DNA from: Bacillota bacterium
GTDB lineage: Bacteria; Bacillota; Clostridia; Tissierellales; Peptoniphilaceae
Assembly: GCA_023394045.1 (NCBI GenBank)
Contig: JAEXBN010000043.1
Span: forward strand, 1 to 64,000
Direction of reading: 5' to 3'
Length of the DNA stretch: 64,000 nucleotides
The position numbers and the translations under genes were made by a program. Under the pieces are notes generated by a model that searched no databases, was not told the DNA's origin, and was given only the letters and a program-made list of their open reading frames with translations. The stretch's first letter is position 1. Each line of letters begins with the position of its first letter. Positions 8,259-17,430 of the stretch are shown here, piece after piece.

Positions 8259-10358
8259 ATGAAGGAATTTGATTACCGTTCAGAGGTGACGAATAATGCA
8301 TTTCATGTCACCATCGGTAAAGTGGCTGAACAGGCGAATGGCGAATGTATCATTCAAACTGGCGATACGGTGGTGCTCACCACGGCGGTCATGGCAAAAA
8401 CGATCCGCGATGGTCAGGACTTTTTTCCGCTGACCTGTGAATATCAGGAGAAACTGTATGCGGTGGGGCGTATTCCCGGCGGTTATGTGAAACGTGAAGG
8501 GCGCGGTTCCATTGAAGCGACCTTGAATGCCCGCCAGATGGATCGCCCGATTCGTCCGCTCTTTCCGGAAGGGTTCATGAATGACGTGCAGGTGATTGCT
8601 ACCGTGCTGTCTGTGGGTCCGGAAGATCCCCCAGAGATTTGCGCCATGAATGGTTCCTCCATTGCTTTGAGCCTTTCGGACATCCCATTTGCGGGTCCGA
8701 CGGGGGCAGTGATCGTCGGCTATATCGATGGAGAGTATGTGATCAATCCTTCGGAAGCGGAAATGGAGCGTTCTCAGCTCAACTTGACGGTGGCGGGAAC
8801 AGAAGATGCCATCATGATGGTGGAAGCCGGAGCCAATGAACTCAGCGAAGACATCATGCTGGGGGCGATTTTGTTCGCGCATGAAGAGATCAAGTCGATC
8901 TGCCGTTTCATTCAGCGCATCGTCGCTGAGCATGGCAAAGAAAAATTTGTCTTTGAAAAGCATGAGCCGGATGCGCAGCTGCGTGAGCGTGTGGAACGTT
9001 TTGCCAAAGCGCGCCTCATCGCCTCTCTGCAAACGGACAATAAGATGAAGCGCGTTGAGGATGTGGCAGATATTAAGAAAGAGACATTTGAGCTCTTTGA
9101 AGCGGCCAATCCGGACGAGTTTAAGGAGATCAAGAACGATATCGACGCAATCATGGAAGAGATCATCCGCCATGAGGTGCGCCGGCTGATTACAGAAGAT
9201 AAAGTTCGCGCCGATGGGCGCGCGATGGATGAAATCCGTCCTCTTTCTGCAGAGGTGGGTGTTCTTCCTCGTCCTCATGGAACCGGACTCTTCAAACGCG
9301 GCCAAACGCAGGTTTTGTCGGTGGTGACGCTCGGGGGTCCGCGCGATGTCCTTTATATTGACGGGCTGCACAAAGAAGAGATTGTGAAGAGCTATTTCCA
9401 TCAATATAATTTCCCGCCATTTTCCGTGGGAGATACCAAACCGCTGCGTTCGCCGGGCCGCCGTGAGATTGGTCATGGAAATCTTGCTGAGCGTGCGCTG
9501 CTTCCGGTTCTTCCGGATCAGTCGGAGTTCCCTTATACGATTCGTGTCGTTTCTGAAGTGCTCAGTTCCAACGGTTCCTCTTCACAGGCATCCATCTGCG
9601 GCTCCACGCTGGCTTTAATGGACGCTGGTGTGCCCATTAAAGCGCCGGTGGCAGGGATCGCCATGGGATTGATCAAAGAGGGGGAAAACCTCTCGATTTT
9701 GACCGACATTCAAGGTCTGGAGGATCATCTTGGAGACATGGATTTCAAAGTGGCGGGAACGTCTAAAGGAATCACCGCTCTTCAGATGGATATTAAGATT
9801 CAGGGCATCGACGAAGAGATTATGAAGACCGCCTTGGCGCAGGCCAAAAAGGCACGTGCACAGATTCTGGACGTGATTACCGACTGCATCGCTGAGCCGC
9901 GCAAGGAACTCTCAAAATATGCGCCCCGCATTCTCGCATTGGATATTGACCCGGAAAAGATTCGCGATGTCATTGGTAAAGGCGGCAAGACCATCAATAC
10001 CATTGTTGATGCAACGGGCGTTCAGATTGATACCGAAGATGATGGACATATCACGATCACCGCTCCGGATGGCGAAAGCGGAGAACAAGCCAAACAGATG
10101 ATTCTGGACATCATTCGTGATGTGCAGGTGGGGGATGTGTTTGAGGGAACTGTCGTTCGGATTATGAAGTTCGGCGCTTTTGTCAGCATCGGAGGAAATA
10201 AGGAAGGAATGATTCATATTTCCAAGCTGGCGCATGAACGCGTCGACCGCGTCGAGGATGTCGTGGAGATCGGAGATAAAGTGAAGGTCAAGGTCATCGA
10301 AATTGATGATAAAGGGCGCATCAATCTTTCTCGCAAGGCGCTTTTGCCGCGCATCTGA
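8259..10358 (+). CDS. pnp: Polyribonucleotide nucleotidyltransferase (PNPase)
   Basis: A 699-aa phosphorolytic 3'-5' exoribonuclease. Two RNase PH domains flank a helical region: the first has FFPLTCEYQEKLYAVGRIPGG, the second has GTGLFKRGQTQVLSVVTLG and MDFKVAGTSKGITALQMDIK. A KH domain at about 565-625 (IGKGGKTINTIVDATG) and an S1 domain from about 625 (FEGTVVRIMKFGAFVSI) follow. The ATG at 8259 has AGGAGG six bases upstream; an earlier in-frame GTG at 8226 lacks one. PNPase acts in mRNA decay and, with RNase Y (also in this window), in the Firmicutes degradation machinery. A long hairpin follows the stop. Confidence 0.98.
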   Translation: MKEFDYRSEVTNNAFHVTIGKVAEQANGECIIQTGDTVVLTTAVMAKTIRDGQDFFPLTCEYQEKLYAVGRIPGGYVKREGRGSIEATLNARQMDRPIRPLFPEGFMNDVQVIATVLSVGPEDPPEICAMNGSSIALSLSDIPFAGPTGAVIVGYIDGEYVINPSEAEMERSQLNLTVAGTEDAIMMVEAGANELSEDIMLGAILFAHEEIKSICRFIQRIVAEHGKEKFVFEKHEPDAQLRERVERFAKARLIASLQTDNKMKRVEDVADIKKETFELFEAANPDEFKEIKNDIDAIMEEIIRHEVRRLITEDKVRADGRAMDEIRPLSAEVGVLPRPHGTGLFKRGQTQVLSVVTLGGPRDVLYIDGLHKEEIVKSYFHQYNFPPFSVGDTKPLRSPGRREIGHGNLAERALLPVLPDQSEFPYTIRVVSEVLSSNGSSSQASICGSTLALMDAGVPIKAPVAGIAMGLIKEGENLSILTDIQGLEDHLGDMDFKVAGTSKGITALQMDIKIQGIDEEIMKTALAQAKKARAQILDVITDCIAEPRKELSKYAPRILALDIDPEKIRDVIGKGGKTINTIVDATGVQIDTEDDGHITITAPDGESGEQAKQMILDIIRDVQVGDVFEGTVVRIMKFGAFVSIGGNKEGMIHISKLAHERVDRVEDVVEIGDKVKVKVIEIDDKGRINLSRKALLPRI

Positions 10359-10413
10359 TCCGAACAGGATTGAGCTGGAGCCTCATCTGAAATCAAACGA
10401 TTCTTTTTTGAGA

Positions 10414-10456
10414 CGACGCAAGACTGGGAAGAAGCATAGTTCCCACACTTGCGTCG
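10414..10456 (+). terminator. Long stem-loop after pnp, possible terminator
   Basis: A 9-bp outer stem (CGACGCAAG with CTTGCGTCG), a 2x2 internal loop, a 6-bp inner stem (TGGGAA with TTCCCA) and a 9-base loop. The following bases, GCTTTGCTTC, are only weakly T-rich, so it may be a 3'-end stabiliser rather than a classic terminator. The ftsK promoter begins directly after. Confidence 0.55.
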
Positions 10457-10475
10457 CTTTGCTTCAGAAGGAGTA

Positions 10476-10484
10476 TGCTATACT
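10476..10484 (+). promoter_or_regulatory. Extended -10 promoter of ftsK
   Basis: TGCTATACT fits TGn plus a near-consensus -10. It lies 22 bases before the ftsK ATG, and GAGGAGG falls in the short leader. No convincing -35 is present. Confidence 0.55.
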
Positions 10485-10505
10485 AATTCTGGATGAGGAG
10501 GAAGC

Positions 10506-12833
10506 ATGGTAAGAAAATCTACACGTCGAAAAGCAACACAGCGGAGTGATCGCCAAAACATTTTGATGGGGATCGGTTTTGTTCTTTTTCTGATCTGTTC
10601 GACTTCGATCTATTTTCGTTTCGCAACGGGTTGGTTTGGGAAGATCATCGGTGGATTTTTCTTTCGTTTATTTGGATTGATGGCCTTCGCGCTTCCCATT
10701 CTCATTCTCTTTTATGCGCTTGCGATCCTCTCAAACCATTTTCAGGGCAAAGTGATTCGGACTCTGATTTATCTGACGGGTTTATTGTGTTGTCTGGGAA
10801 TGATTGTGGCGATTGAAGATCTTCCCGTAGGGAAACTTTCGACGGTGTTGGCCATGGCTGGCGAACGCGGACTGATGCTTCGCGGTTCAGGTATATTTTT
10901 CAGTTTCCTGGGCATCCTTTTTCGCCGCCTGATTGGTCCCATAGGAGTGTACTTTCTTGGTGCCTTTGTGCTGTTTTTCTTTGTTCTGCATCTTTTCGAT
11001 CTCTCCCTTCATGAATTTCTGCGGTTCGCGGCGAATGGAGCAGAGAAAGGGTACCGCGGATTGAAGAAGGGGCATCAAGACCTTAAAGAGCGCCGGAGTG
11101 AATCTAAGAGACAGAAAGAGCGCCATTTGAGGGAAGGGGCACGTACGCCGCTCGGAGACGCGCAGACCGCAGGAAGGGAAGATCGCGCTTCTAGGATGCA
11201 GGAAGAAAGGAACGAACAGCCAATCGATCCGCAGAGCTCGGAGGGATTGACGCTCAAAGAACATCCAATTTTAGTGCATGATTATACAGAACAGCCCGAA
11301 AAGCAGCCCTCTCCAAAGCCGCAGCCTCAGGGGGATCAGCTGACCGTGGAGAAACTGGGGTTGAGTTTTGAGGAAGAAAACGAGCCTGCTTATTTGACCC
11401 CGCCTTTTGAGCTGTTGAAATCAGGGACAAAGAGCGCTTCGGTGGATACGGAGCATTTGAAGTCGCAGGCTGCGCTGATTGAAAAAACGCTCTCGTCTTT
11501 TGGGATTGAAGCGCATGTGGTCTCGATTCAGCGAGGGCCGACCGTCACACAATTTGAGCTGAAGCCTCAGGCGGGAATTAAAGTCAGCCGGATCACCAAT
11601 CTGGCGGATGATCTTGCCTTGGCGCTTGCGGCTCAGGATATCCGTATTGAGGCGCCGATTCCGGGGAAACCTTATGTTGGGGTCGAAGTGCCGAACGCGG
11701 AATCCGAAACGGTTTGGCTGCGGGATATTCTGCAAAGTGATGAATTCCTTCTGTCTCATTACCAGATTCCTATTGCATTGGGACAGAGTATCGAAGGAAA
11801 GCCGGTTGTAGCGGATATCACCCGGATGCCGCACCTTCTGATTGCGGGGGCGACAGGATCGGGAAAGTCGGTCTGCATCAATACTATTATCATGAGTATT
11901 TTATATCGATATGCGCCATCGGATGTCCGCCTCCTTCTGATCGACCCGAAAGTCGTGGAGCTGTCCGTCTATGGAACGATCCCGCATCTTCTGATTCCGG
12001 TGGTCACGGATCCAAAGAAAGCAGCTCGTGCGCTCTTTATGCTCGTCAAGGAAATGGAACGCCGTTTCCAGCTCTTTTCACAGTATTCCGTCCGCGATAT
12101 TTCGGGATACCGCGAGCAGAGAGCACTCGATGAGAGCATGGAAAATCTTCCCTATATTGTGCTGATTGTGGACGAGCTGTCCGATCTGATGATGGTGGCG
12201 TCGAAAGATGTGGAGAGCCATATTACACGTTTGGCGCAGATGGCGCGCGCCTGTGGGATTCACCTGATTATTGCAACGCAGCGTCCATCGGTGGATGTCA
12301 TCACCGGAACGATTAAAGCGAACATTCCCTCGCGGATTTCGTTTCAGGTTTCCTCCTCCATCGATTCCAGAACCATTCTGGATCAAAGCGGGGCGGAGAA
12401 GCTTCTTGGAAAAGGGGATATGCTTTATTTTCCTTCAACGCTTCAAAAGCCGAAGCGAATGCAGGGGGCTTTCGTGACCGATGGGGAGGTGCAGCATGTC
12501 GTTCAGTATCTTTCCGATCAGCATCAGGTGGAATATGATGCGGCATTGATTGAAAAGCTGGAAACAGAGGTACCGGAAGTGGAGTTGACCGGAGGAGATG
12601 ATGAGAGCCGGGATCCGCTGATGGATGAAGTGATGGAATTTATCAAACATGAAGAGACGACCTCCATCAGCGGCTTGCAGCGGCGCTTTCGGATTGGATA
12701 CGCGCGGGCAGGAAGAATCATTGATGAATTGGAGATGATGGGAGCCATTTCTTCGCAAGATGGGGCAAAACCCCGAAAAATCTATGTGAGAGAAGAGCAT
12801 CAAAGCGAGGGGCAGGATGAATCTAGCGAATAA
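10506..12833 (+). CDS. ftsK: DNA translocase FtsK/SpoIIIE
   Basis: A 775-aa septal DNA pump. The N-terminus (about 1-170) has four to five membrane segments. A charged, Lys/Glu/Gln-rich linker runs to about 280. The motor has Walker A GATGSGKS near residue 446, the LLIDPKVVELSVY strand, Walker B LIVDELSDLM and the RISFQVSSSIDSRTILD segment. The C-terminal gamma winged helix (SGLQRRFRIGYARAGRIIDELE) reads orientation signals and can activate Xer recombination. A Xer recombinase lies at 33023. No sporulation genes accompany it, so a vegetative FtsK role is more likely than SpoIIIE. It overlaps pgsA by 17 bases. Confidence 0.96.
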   Translation: MVRKSTRRKATQRSDRQNILMGIGFVLFLICSTSIYFRFATGWFGKIIGGFFFRLFGLMAFALPILILFYALAILSNHFQGKVIRTLIYLTGLLCCLGMIVAIEDLPVGKLSTVLAMAGERGLMLRGSGIFFSFLGILFRRLIGPIGVYFLGAFVLFFFVLHLFDLSLHEFLRFAANGAEKGYRGLKKGHQDLKERRSESKRQKERHLREGARTPLGDAQTAGREDRASRMQEERNEQPIDPQSSEGLTLKEHPILVHDYTEQPEKQPSPKPQPQGDQLTVEKLGLSFEEENEPAYLTPPFELLKSGTKSASVDTEHLKSQAALIEKTLSSFGIEAHVVSIQRGPTVTQFELKPQAGIKVSRITNLADDLALALAAQDIRIEAPIPGKPYVGVEVPNAESETVWLRDILQSDEFLLSHYQIPIALGQSIEGKPVVADITRMPHLLIAGATGSGKSVCINTIIMSILYRYAPSDVRLLLIDPKVVELSVYGTIPHLLIPVVTDPKKAARALFMLVKEMERRFQLFSQYSVRDISGYREQRALDESMENLPYIVLIVDELSDLMMVASKDVESHITRLAQMARACGIHLIIATQRPSVDVITGTIKANIPSRISFQVSSSIDSRTILDQSGAEKLLGKGDMLYFPSTLQKPKRMQGAFVTDGEVQHVVQYLSDQHQVEYDAALIEKLETEVPEVELTGGDDESRDPLMDEVMEFIKHEETTSISGLQRRFRIGYARAGRIIDELEMMGAISSQDGAKPRKIYVREEHQSEGQDESSE

Positions 12834-13362
12834 GGTGACGATGTTAAGGCTCTGTCTGATTCCGGTCTTTGTCATCAGCTATCTGTGGCTTCCGGAAACC
12901 AGTGTGATGCCTGTGTTACTTTTTGCCATAGCCAGTGCCACTGATTTTGTGGATGGGCACATTGCACGAAGCCGACATTTAGTGACGACATTTGGAAAGT
13001 TTATGGATCCGCTGGTGGATAAGGTATTAACACTCTCTGCCTTTATTTTGCTGGCGGAACGCGACCGCATCGCCGGCTGGATCGTTGTCATTATCGTTTC
13101 TCGGGAACTCATGATTACCGGCTTTCGCACGATTGCGGCATCTGCCGGAGTGACGATCGCGGCATCGATTTGGGGAAAATATAAAACGACGTTTCAGATG
13201 CTCTCCATTTTAGTGCTGATGATGGAGAGAAACTTCCTGTCTTTTCTGGAACCGCTGCCCGTGGCAGAAGGAATGGTGGCGCTGGCGACCATTTTTACGG
13301 TTCTTTCCGGAGTCGATTATCTGATGAAGAATAAAGATGTTCTCGATTTAGAGCACATCTGA
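12817..13362 (+). CDS. pgsA: CDP-diacylglycerol-glycerol-3-phosphate 3-phosphatidyltransferase
   Basis: A 181-aa integral membrane enzyme that makes phosphatidylglycerophosphate, the precursor of phosphatidylglycerol. The CDP-alcohol phosphotransferase signature D-x2-D-G-x2-A-R-x8-G-x3-D-x3-D is complete, as DFVDGHIAR followed by GKFMDPLVDKV. The N-terminus MNLANKVTMLRL is typical of PgsA. About five to six membrane helices are visible. GAGGGG precedes the ATG inside the ftsK 3' end, so it is probably translationally coupled to ftsK. The pgsA-recA-rny order matches Firmicutes. Confidence 0.95.
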   Translation: MNLANKVTMLRLCLIPVFVISYLWLPETSVMPVLLFAIASATDFVDGHIARSRHLVTTFGKFMDPLVDKVLTLSAFILLAERDRIAGWIVVIIVSRELMITGFRTIAASAGVTIAASIWGKYKTTFQMLSILVLMMERNFLSFLEPLPVAEGMVALATIFTVLSGVDYLMKNKDVLDLEHI

Positions 13363-13386
13363 TTGAATCATGCATAGGGAGGAATC

Positions 13387-14487
13387 ATGGCAATCAACAA
13401 AATCATGAATGCAAAAGACAAACAAGCAGCGTTGAAAACGGCTTTTACACAAATCGAAAAGCAGTTTGGGAAGGGCGCCATCATGAAGCTTGGAGACATG
13501 CCAAAGATGGAAATTGATATTATTCCGACGGGAGTGATCAATTTGGATCTTGCTTTGGGGGTCGGAGGCTTGCCGCGCGGCCGTGTGATTGAGATCTATG
13601 GTCCGGAAAGCTCCGGAAAGACCACGCTTGCCCTGGAGTGCATTGCGGAAGCTCAGAGGCGCGGCGGCATTGCCGCCTTTATTGATGCGGAGCATGCTCT
13701 GGATGTTGCGTATGCGAAACGGCTCGGCGTGGATACGGATAATTTAGTGCTTTCTCAGCCCGATGATGGCGAGTCGGCGCTGGAGATTCTTGAGAGTCTG
13801 GCTCGCTCGAATGCGGTGGATATCATCGTTTTGGATTCGGTTGCTGCATTGGTTTCACGTGCCGAAATTGAAGGCGATATGGGGGATACCCACGTCGGTC
13901 TGTTGGCGCGGCTGATGAGTCAGGCGCTCCGCAAATTGACGCCTGTGGTGTCCAAATCGAATACGACCGTGGTTTTCTTAAACCAGATCCGACAGAAGAT
14001 CGGATCGACCTATGGAAATCCTGAGGTGACGACGGGCGGCGTGGCGCTGAAGTTTTATTCCACGATTCGTATGGAAATTCGTAAAGGCGAGCCCATTAAA
14101 AATGGAGAGGAAATCATCGGAAACCGGGCGAAGCTCAAAATCGCAAAAAATAAGGTTGCGCCTCCGTTCAAACGGGTGGAGTTTGATATAATGTTTGGTA
14201 CAGGCATTTCTAAACTCGGCGCATTGTTTGATACCGCTCAGGATCTTGGTCTGGTTGTCCGCGCTGGGGCATGGTATAGCTATGGAGAGGAACGCCTGGG
14301 TCAGGGACGTGAGAATTCGAAAAAATTCCTGGATGAAAATCCGGAATTGCGCGCTAGACTTGAAGAAGAAGTACGTGCGACTCTTGGGAAGCCTCGTGAG
14401 GAATCATCGAAACCGGAGAAATCCGAATCGAAGAAAAGCAAGGCATCCGAACCAGAAATGGACGAAGACACTTTCCCTCTCGACTAA
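13387..14487 (+). CDS. recA: Recombinase RecA
   Basis: A 366-aa DNA strand-exchange ATPase and LexA co-protease. Visible are [13 protein letters not shown], Walker [10 protein letters not shown], the strand [12 protein letters not shown], Walker [11 protein letters not shown], loop 1 EGDMGD, the NQIRQKIG segment and loop 2 [11 protein letters not shown] Lys/Glu/Ser-rich tail ends in acidic residues (MDEDTFPLD), as in most RecA proteins. AGGGAGGA lies just before the ATG; a second ATG seven codons in is possible. Unlike many Firmicutes there is no cinA in front. RecA-driven LexA cleavage is the expected signal for the yneA SOS promoter at 36404-36432. No clear LexA box was seen before recA. 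Confidence 0.98.
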   Translation: MAINKIMNAKDKQAALKTAFTQIEKQFGKGAIMKLGDMPKMEIDIIPTGVINLDLALGVGGLPRGRVIEIYGPESSGKTTLALECIAEAQRRGGIAAFIDAEHALDVAYAKRLGVDTDNLVLSQPDDGESALEILESLARSNAVDIIVLDSVAALVSRAEIEGDMGDTHVGLLARLMSQALRKLTPVVSKSNTTVVFLNQIRQKIGSTYGNPEVTTGGVALKFYSTIRMEIRKGEPIKNGEEIIGNRAKLKIAKNKVAPPFKRVEFDIMFGTGISKLGALFDTAQDLGLVVRAGAWYSYGEERLGQGRENSKKFLDENPELRARLEEEVRATLGKPREESSKPEKSESKKSKASEPEMDEDTFPLD

Positions 14488-14528
14488 TTTGAAGTTTCAA
14501 AAAAATCTAAAGGAAAGGAGGAATACCA

Positions 14529-16079
14529 ATGGAAATCGGTCAAATATTGCCTGTGGTTTTTAGCTTTGCTGCAGGCAGTCTACTGTTTTTCTTTGTCGGA
14601 AATAAAGTGCAATCCAACCGCCACGCCTCAAAAATCGGTTCAGCAGAAAACCTTGCTGCAAAGATTCTTGATGATGCGAATCATGAAGCTGAAACCTATA
14701 AAAAAGAGGCTTTGCTGGAAGCGAAGGAAGAAATTCATCGCCTTCGGGATGAGCAGGAAGCGCAGGTTCTGCGCCGCCAAAATGAGCTGCAGGAAATGGA
14801 ACGCCGTTTAATTAAGCGTGAAGATTTGCTGGATGAAAAGACAGCTCAGGTGGAAAAGCAGGATCAGAAGCTGGCAAGAGATGCGGAGCGGATTCGTCGC
14901 AAAGAGGCACAAGCGGATCAGTTGATTCATGATCGCCAGAGTGAGCTGGAACGTATCGCCGGGCTTCGGGAGACGGAAGCTCGTGATATGGTGCTGGAAA
15001 AGGCTCGTGAAGATGCCGTACATGAACGTGCACAGATCTTGCGTGAAGAAGAAGCGAGAACTCGTGATGAAGCGGAAGCGAAGGCGCGTGAAATCGTCAC
15101 TCGTACGGTGCAGCGCTATGCTTCGGATTATGTCGCTGAGTCGACGGTCTCCGTCGTCGCATTGCCGAATGATGAAATGAAAGGTCGTATCATCGGACGT
15201 GAGGGACGCAATATCCGCGCGTTTGAGCAGGTAACCGGCGTTGATCTGATTATCGACGATACGCCAAATGCCGTCGTTTTGTCCTGTTTTGATCCGGTTC
15301 GCCGCGAAAAGGCGCGTGTGGCGCTGGAGAAGCTCATCGTGGATGGGCGGATTCATCCCACTCGCATCGAAGAACTCTATCAGAAAGCAGAGCAGGAGGT
15401 AGAGCATTCCATCCGCGAGGCCGGAGAGTTGGCTGTTGAAACGGTGGGCATCCGCAATGTGCATCCTGAGTTGATCAAGATTCTTGGAAAATTAAAGTAC
15501 CGTACGTCCTATGGACAAAATGCGCTGGGGCATACCATTGAGGTTACTCAGATCGCAGGGATGTTAGCCACGGAGCTGGGCGCGAACGTCAAGATTGCGA
15601 AGCGCGGCGGATTATTCCATGATCTGGGAAAAGCTATCGATCATGAAATTGAACTGCCACATGTGGAGCTCGGGGTGCGTTTGGCGAAGAAATACAAGGA
15701 AAGTAAGGAAGTCATTCATTGTATTGAAGCGCACCATAATGATGTGGAGCCTGTCACGCTGGAGGCGTTTATTGTGATGGCGGCGGATGCGATTTCGGCA
15801 GCCCGCCCGGGTGCACGCCGTGAATCGACAGAGAACTATATTAAGCGTCTCGAAGATCTGGAAGCGATCACGAAGTCCTTCCCCGGCATTGAGACCTCTT
15901 ATGCCATCCAGGCCGGGCGCGAAGTTCGTATCGCCGTTAAGCCGGATCAGGTATCCGAGGATCAGATGGTCATTCTGGTGCATGATATTGCAAAGAAGAT
16001 CGAGGAAGAACTGGAATATCCCGGTCAGATTCGAATCAATATTGTCAGGGAAACCCGTGTCAGCGATGTGGCGAAATAA
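14529..16079 (+). CDS. rny: Ribonuclease Y
   Basis: A 516-aa membrane-anchored endoribonuclease that starts mRNA decay in Firmicutes. In order: an N-terminal membrane helix (about residues 5-24), a long charged coiled coil to about residue 200 rich in Glu, Arg, Lys and Ala, a KH domain (GRIIGREGRNIRAFEQVTG), and an HD domain with GGLFHDLGKAID and IEAHHNDVEP. AAGGAGG precedes the ATG. Spore formers usually have a phosphoesterase gene and spoVS after rny; here a strong terminator follows immediately, in line with a non-sporing organism (inference). Confidence 0.97.
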   Translation: MEIGQILPVVFSFAAGSLLFFFVGNKVQSNRHASKIGSAENLAAKILDDANHEAETYKKEALLEAKEEIHRLRDEQEAQVLRRQNELQEMERRLIKREDLLDEKTAQVEKQDQKLARDAERIRRKEAQADQLIHDRQSELERIAGLRETEARDMVLEKAREDAVHERAQILREEEARTRDEAEAKAREIVTRTVQRYASDYVAESTVSVVALPNDEMKGRIIGREGRNIRAFEQVTGVDLIIDDTPNAVVLSCFDPVRREKARVALEKLIVDGRIHPTRIEELYQKAEQEVEHSIREAGELAVETVGIRNVHPELIKILGKLKYRTSYGQNALGHTIEVTQIAGMLATELGANVKIAKRGGLFHDLGKAIDHEIELPHVELGVRLAKKYKESKEVIHCIEAHHNDVEPVTLEAFIVMAADAISAARPGARRESTENYIKRLEDLEAITKSFPGIETSYAIQAGREVRIAVKPDQVSEDQMVILVHDIAKKIEEELEYPGQIRINIVRETRVSDVAK

Positions 16080-16104
16080 TCATCCGGACACTGCATTCAA
16101 AAAG

Positions 16105-16148
16105 AAAAGCGGCATCGCCTTCACGCCATGTGAACGATGCCGCTTTTT
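16105..16148 (+). terminator. Rho-independent terminator of the ftsK-pgsA-recA-rny unit
   Basis: A perfect outer stem of 13 bp (arms AAAAGCGGCATCG and CGATGCCGCTTTT), an inner TTCAC/GTGAA pairing and a T run. It is one of the strongest terminators in the window. Confidence 0.95.
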
Positions 16149-16298
16149 CGATTGGAGGAGCCATTCGGCCGCGTCAGCGCATCCAGTTCAAGCCGATAAA
16201 ATCTCTCTTTTCATCCTGTTCGGGTCGCTTCTGTTGGCGTTCTTCGCGCTCTTTTTGCACCATCTGAGCGAATATCATCTCAAATGGTATCAGAATGA

Positions 16299-16307
16299 TG
16301 ATATAAT
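16299..16307 (+). promoter_or_regulatory. Extended -10 promoter of the DUF3137-lemA cassette
   Basis: TGATATAAT lies 63 bases before the DUF3137 start codon, in a 220-base gap after the rny terminator, and lacks a clear -35. Apart from this site the gap 16149-16369 holds nothing I can support. An open frame through it encodes one hydrophobic stretch but has no start signal. Confidence 0.6.
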
Positions 16308-16369
16308 CAAGCAAAGATCAAGGCATACGCTCCAGTCAATCAAAACAGAGGGAAGAGTGGAAAAAGAAA

Positions 16370-17371
16370 ATGCTAGAGGCGTCCATCAGTAGACCGACAA
16401 ACAGACAGACAGCGAGAGGAAAGAATCGAGAAGCATTTTCTGATCCGAACGTCTTGGTTCGATTAAGAGAAGTGGAATTAAAACCAGAAAATCAGGAAAA
16501 ATTAAGTAAAATCAAATCGGAAATGAGCGATAACGTCTCCCGAAGGAGATGGACGATCGCGATTGGGGTCATCGCTACGATCGTGAGTCTTTCAACGTTA
16601 AAAACGATTGGTTTCTTCTTCGTCGGGGTGATTTGGTATGTTGTACGCAAAATGAACCGTTCGAAGAACAACATGAATGATGTTTCTTATGTGGATCACT
16701 TTTTATTACCGGTATTAAACGAGGTGATCCCTGATGCTCAAATTGAGTATTACGGAGGGATCGAAGAAGATGTTTTATGTGAGGTGACCCCTGAGTCATC
16801 AACGTATGACACCGATTGTCACATCATCTTTAACGATGAGTATCACTGCGAATTTTGCAATCTTTATTCCCACCATACGGAGGAGGACTCCGATAACCAT
16901 AGCAAAGAAGTCACCGATTTCTACGGACAAGTGTTCATTGCGAGATATGAAACAAACTTAGTGGGACATGTGAGAATACTTCCGACAACGAAGAGTATGA
17001 TCTTTGGGAAAGAACGTCACTATGGATATGAAAAGGTCAGCAAAGAGGAAACCGCGATAGAAACGGAGGACATTCGGTTTAATGATAAACATAATGTTTA
17101 TTGCACCGATGAGCTGTCTACTAGGACGTTTCTCAATCCATTGATGCTTACCGTATTAGATGAATGGGCGGAAAAAATGCCGGTAACCGTCTACGTCAAT
17201 TCGCATCTTGTTGCGGTGTCATTTTATTCCCATGAGATCGTTTTAAGGTCGCCAAGGAGCAAGAGAGAGATTGAGAACTTATCTTTATCAAAAGAATATG
17301 AAAATGTGCAGCGAGGGCTCAGGGATTTTTATTCCCTTCTGGATACCATGAATGAACAGATGCAAAGGTGA
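16370..17371 (+). CDS. DUF3137 domain membrane protein
   Basis: A 333-aa protein of unknown function. A charged N-terminus (about 1-60) precedes a hydrophobic region at about 63-90 that could form one or two membrane helices (TIAIGVIATIVSL, TIGFFFVGVIWYVV). The C-terminal part carries DUF3137 hallmarks: DFYGQVFIARYETN, the stretch TEDIRFNDKHNVYCTDE, then LNPLMLTVLDEWAE and a closing VYVNSHLVAVSF strand. DUF3137 proteins are often encoded beside LemA proteins, as here. The ATG at 16370 has only a weak, distant AGAGGGA, so the start is less certain than the body. Codon choice (TTA, AAA, GAA) is visibly more A+T-rich than in flanking genes, suggesting acquisition or relaxed selection. Confidence 0.8.
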   Translation: MLEASISRPTNRQTARGKNREAFSDPNVLVRLREVELKPENQEKLSKIKSEMSDNVSRRRWTIAIGVIATIVSLSTLKTIGFFFVGVIWYVVRKMNRSKNNMNDVSYVDHFLLPVLNEVIPDAQIEYYGGIEEDVLCEVTPESSTYDTDCHIIFNDEYHCEFCNLYSHHTEEDSDNHSKEVTDFYGQVFIARYETNLVGHVRILPTTKSMIFGKERHYGYEKVSKEETAIETEDIRFNDKHNVYCTDELSTRTFLNPLMLTVLDEWAEKMPVTVYVNSHLVAVSFYSHEIVLRSPRSKREIENLSLSKEYENVQRGLRDFYSLLDTMNEQMQR

Positions 17372-17430
17372 ACGGAAAACGGATTGTATGATTCCATTCA
17401 GTCAAAAGATTCGGAGAGAGGTGCTTAAAA

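Noticed and set aside
8280..9476. Long open frame antisense to pnp (398 codons)
   Set aside because: It lies wholly inside pnp, has no ribosome binding site and shows no recognisable motif; it is a by-product of codon bias in the real gene.
16150..16392. Hydrophobic open frame after the rny terminator
   Set aside because: It contains a membrane-like stretch but begins inside rny in another frame, crosses the terminator and promoter, and has no start signal.
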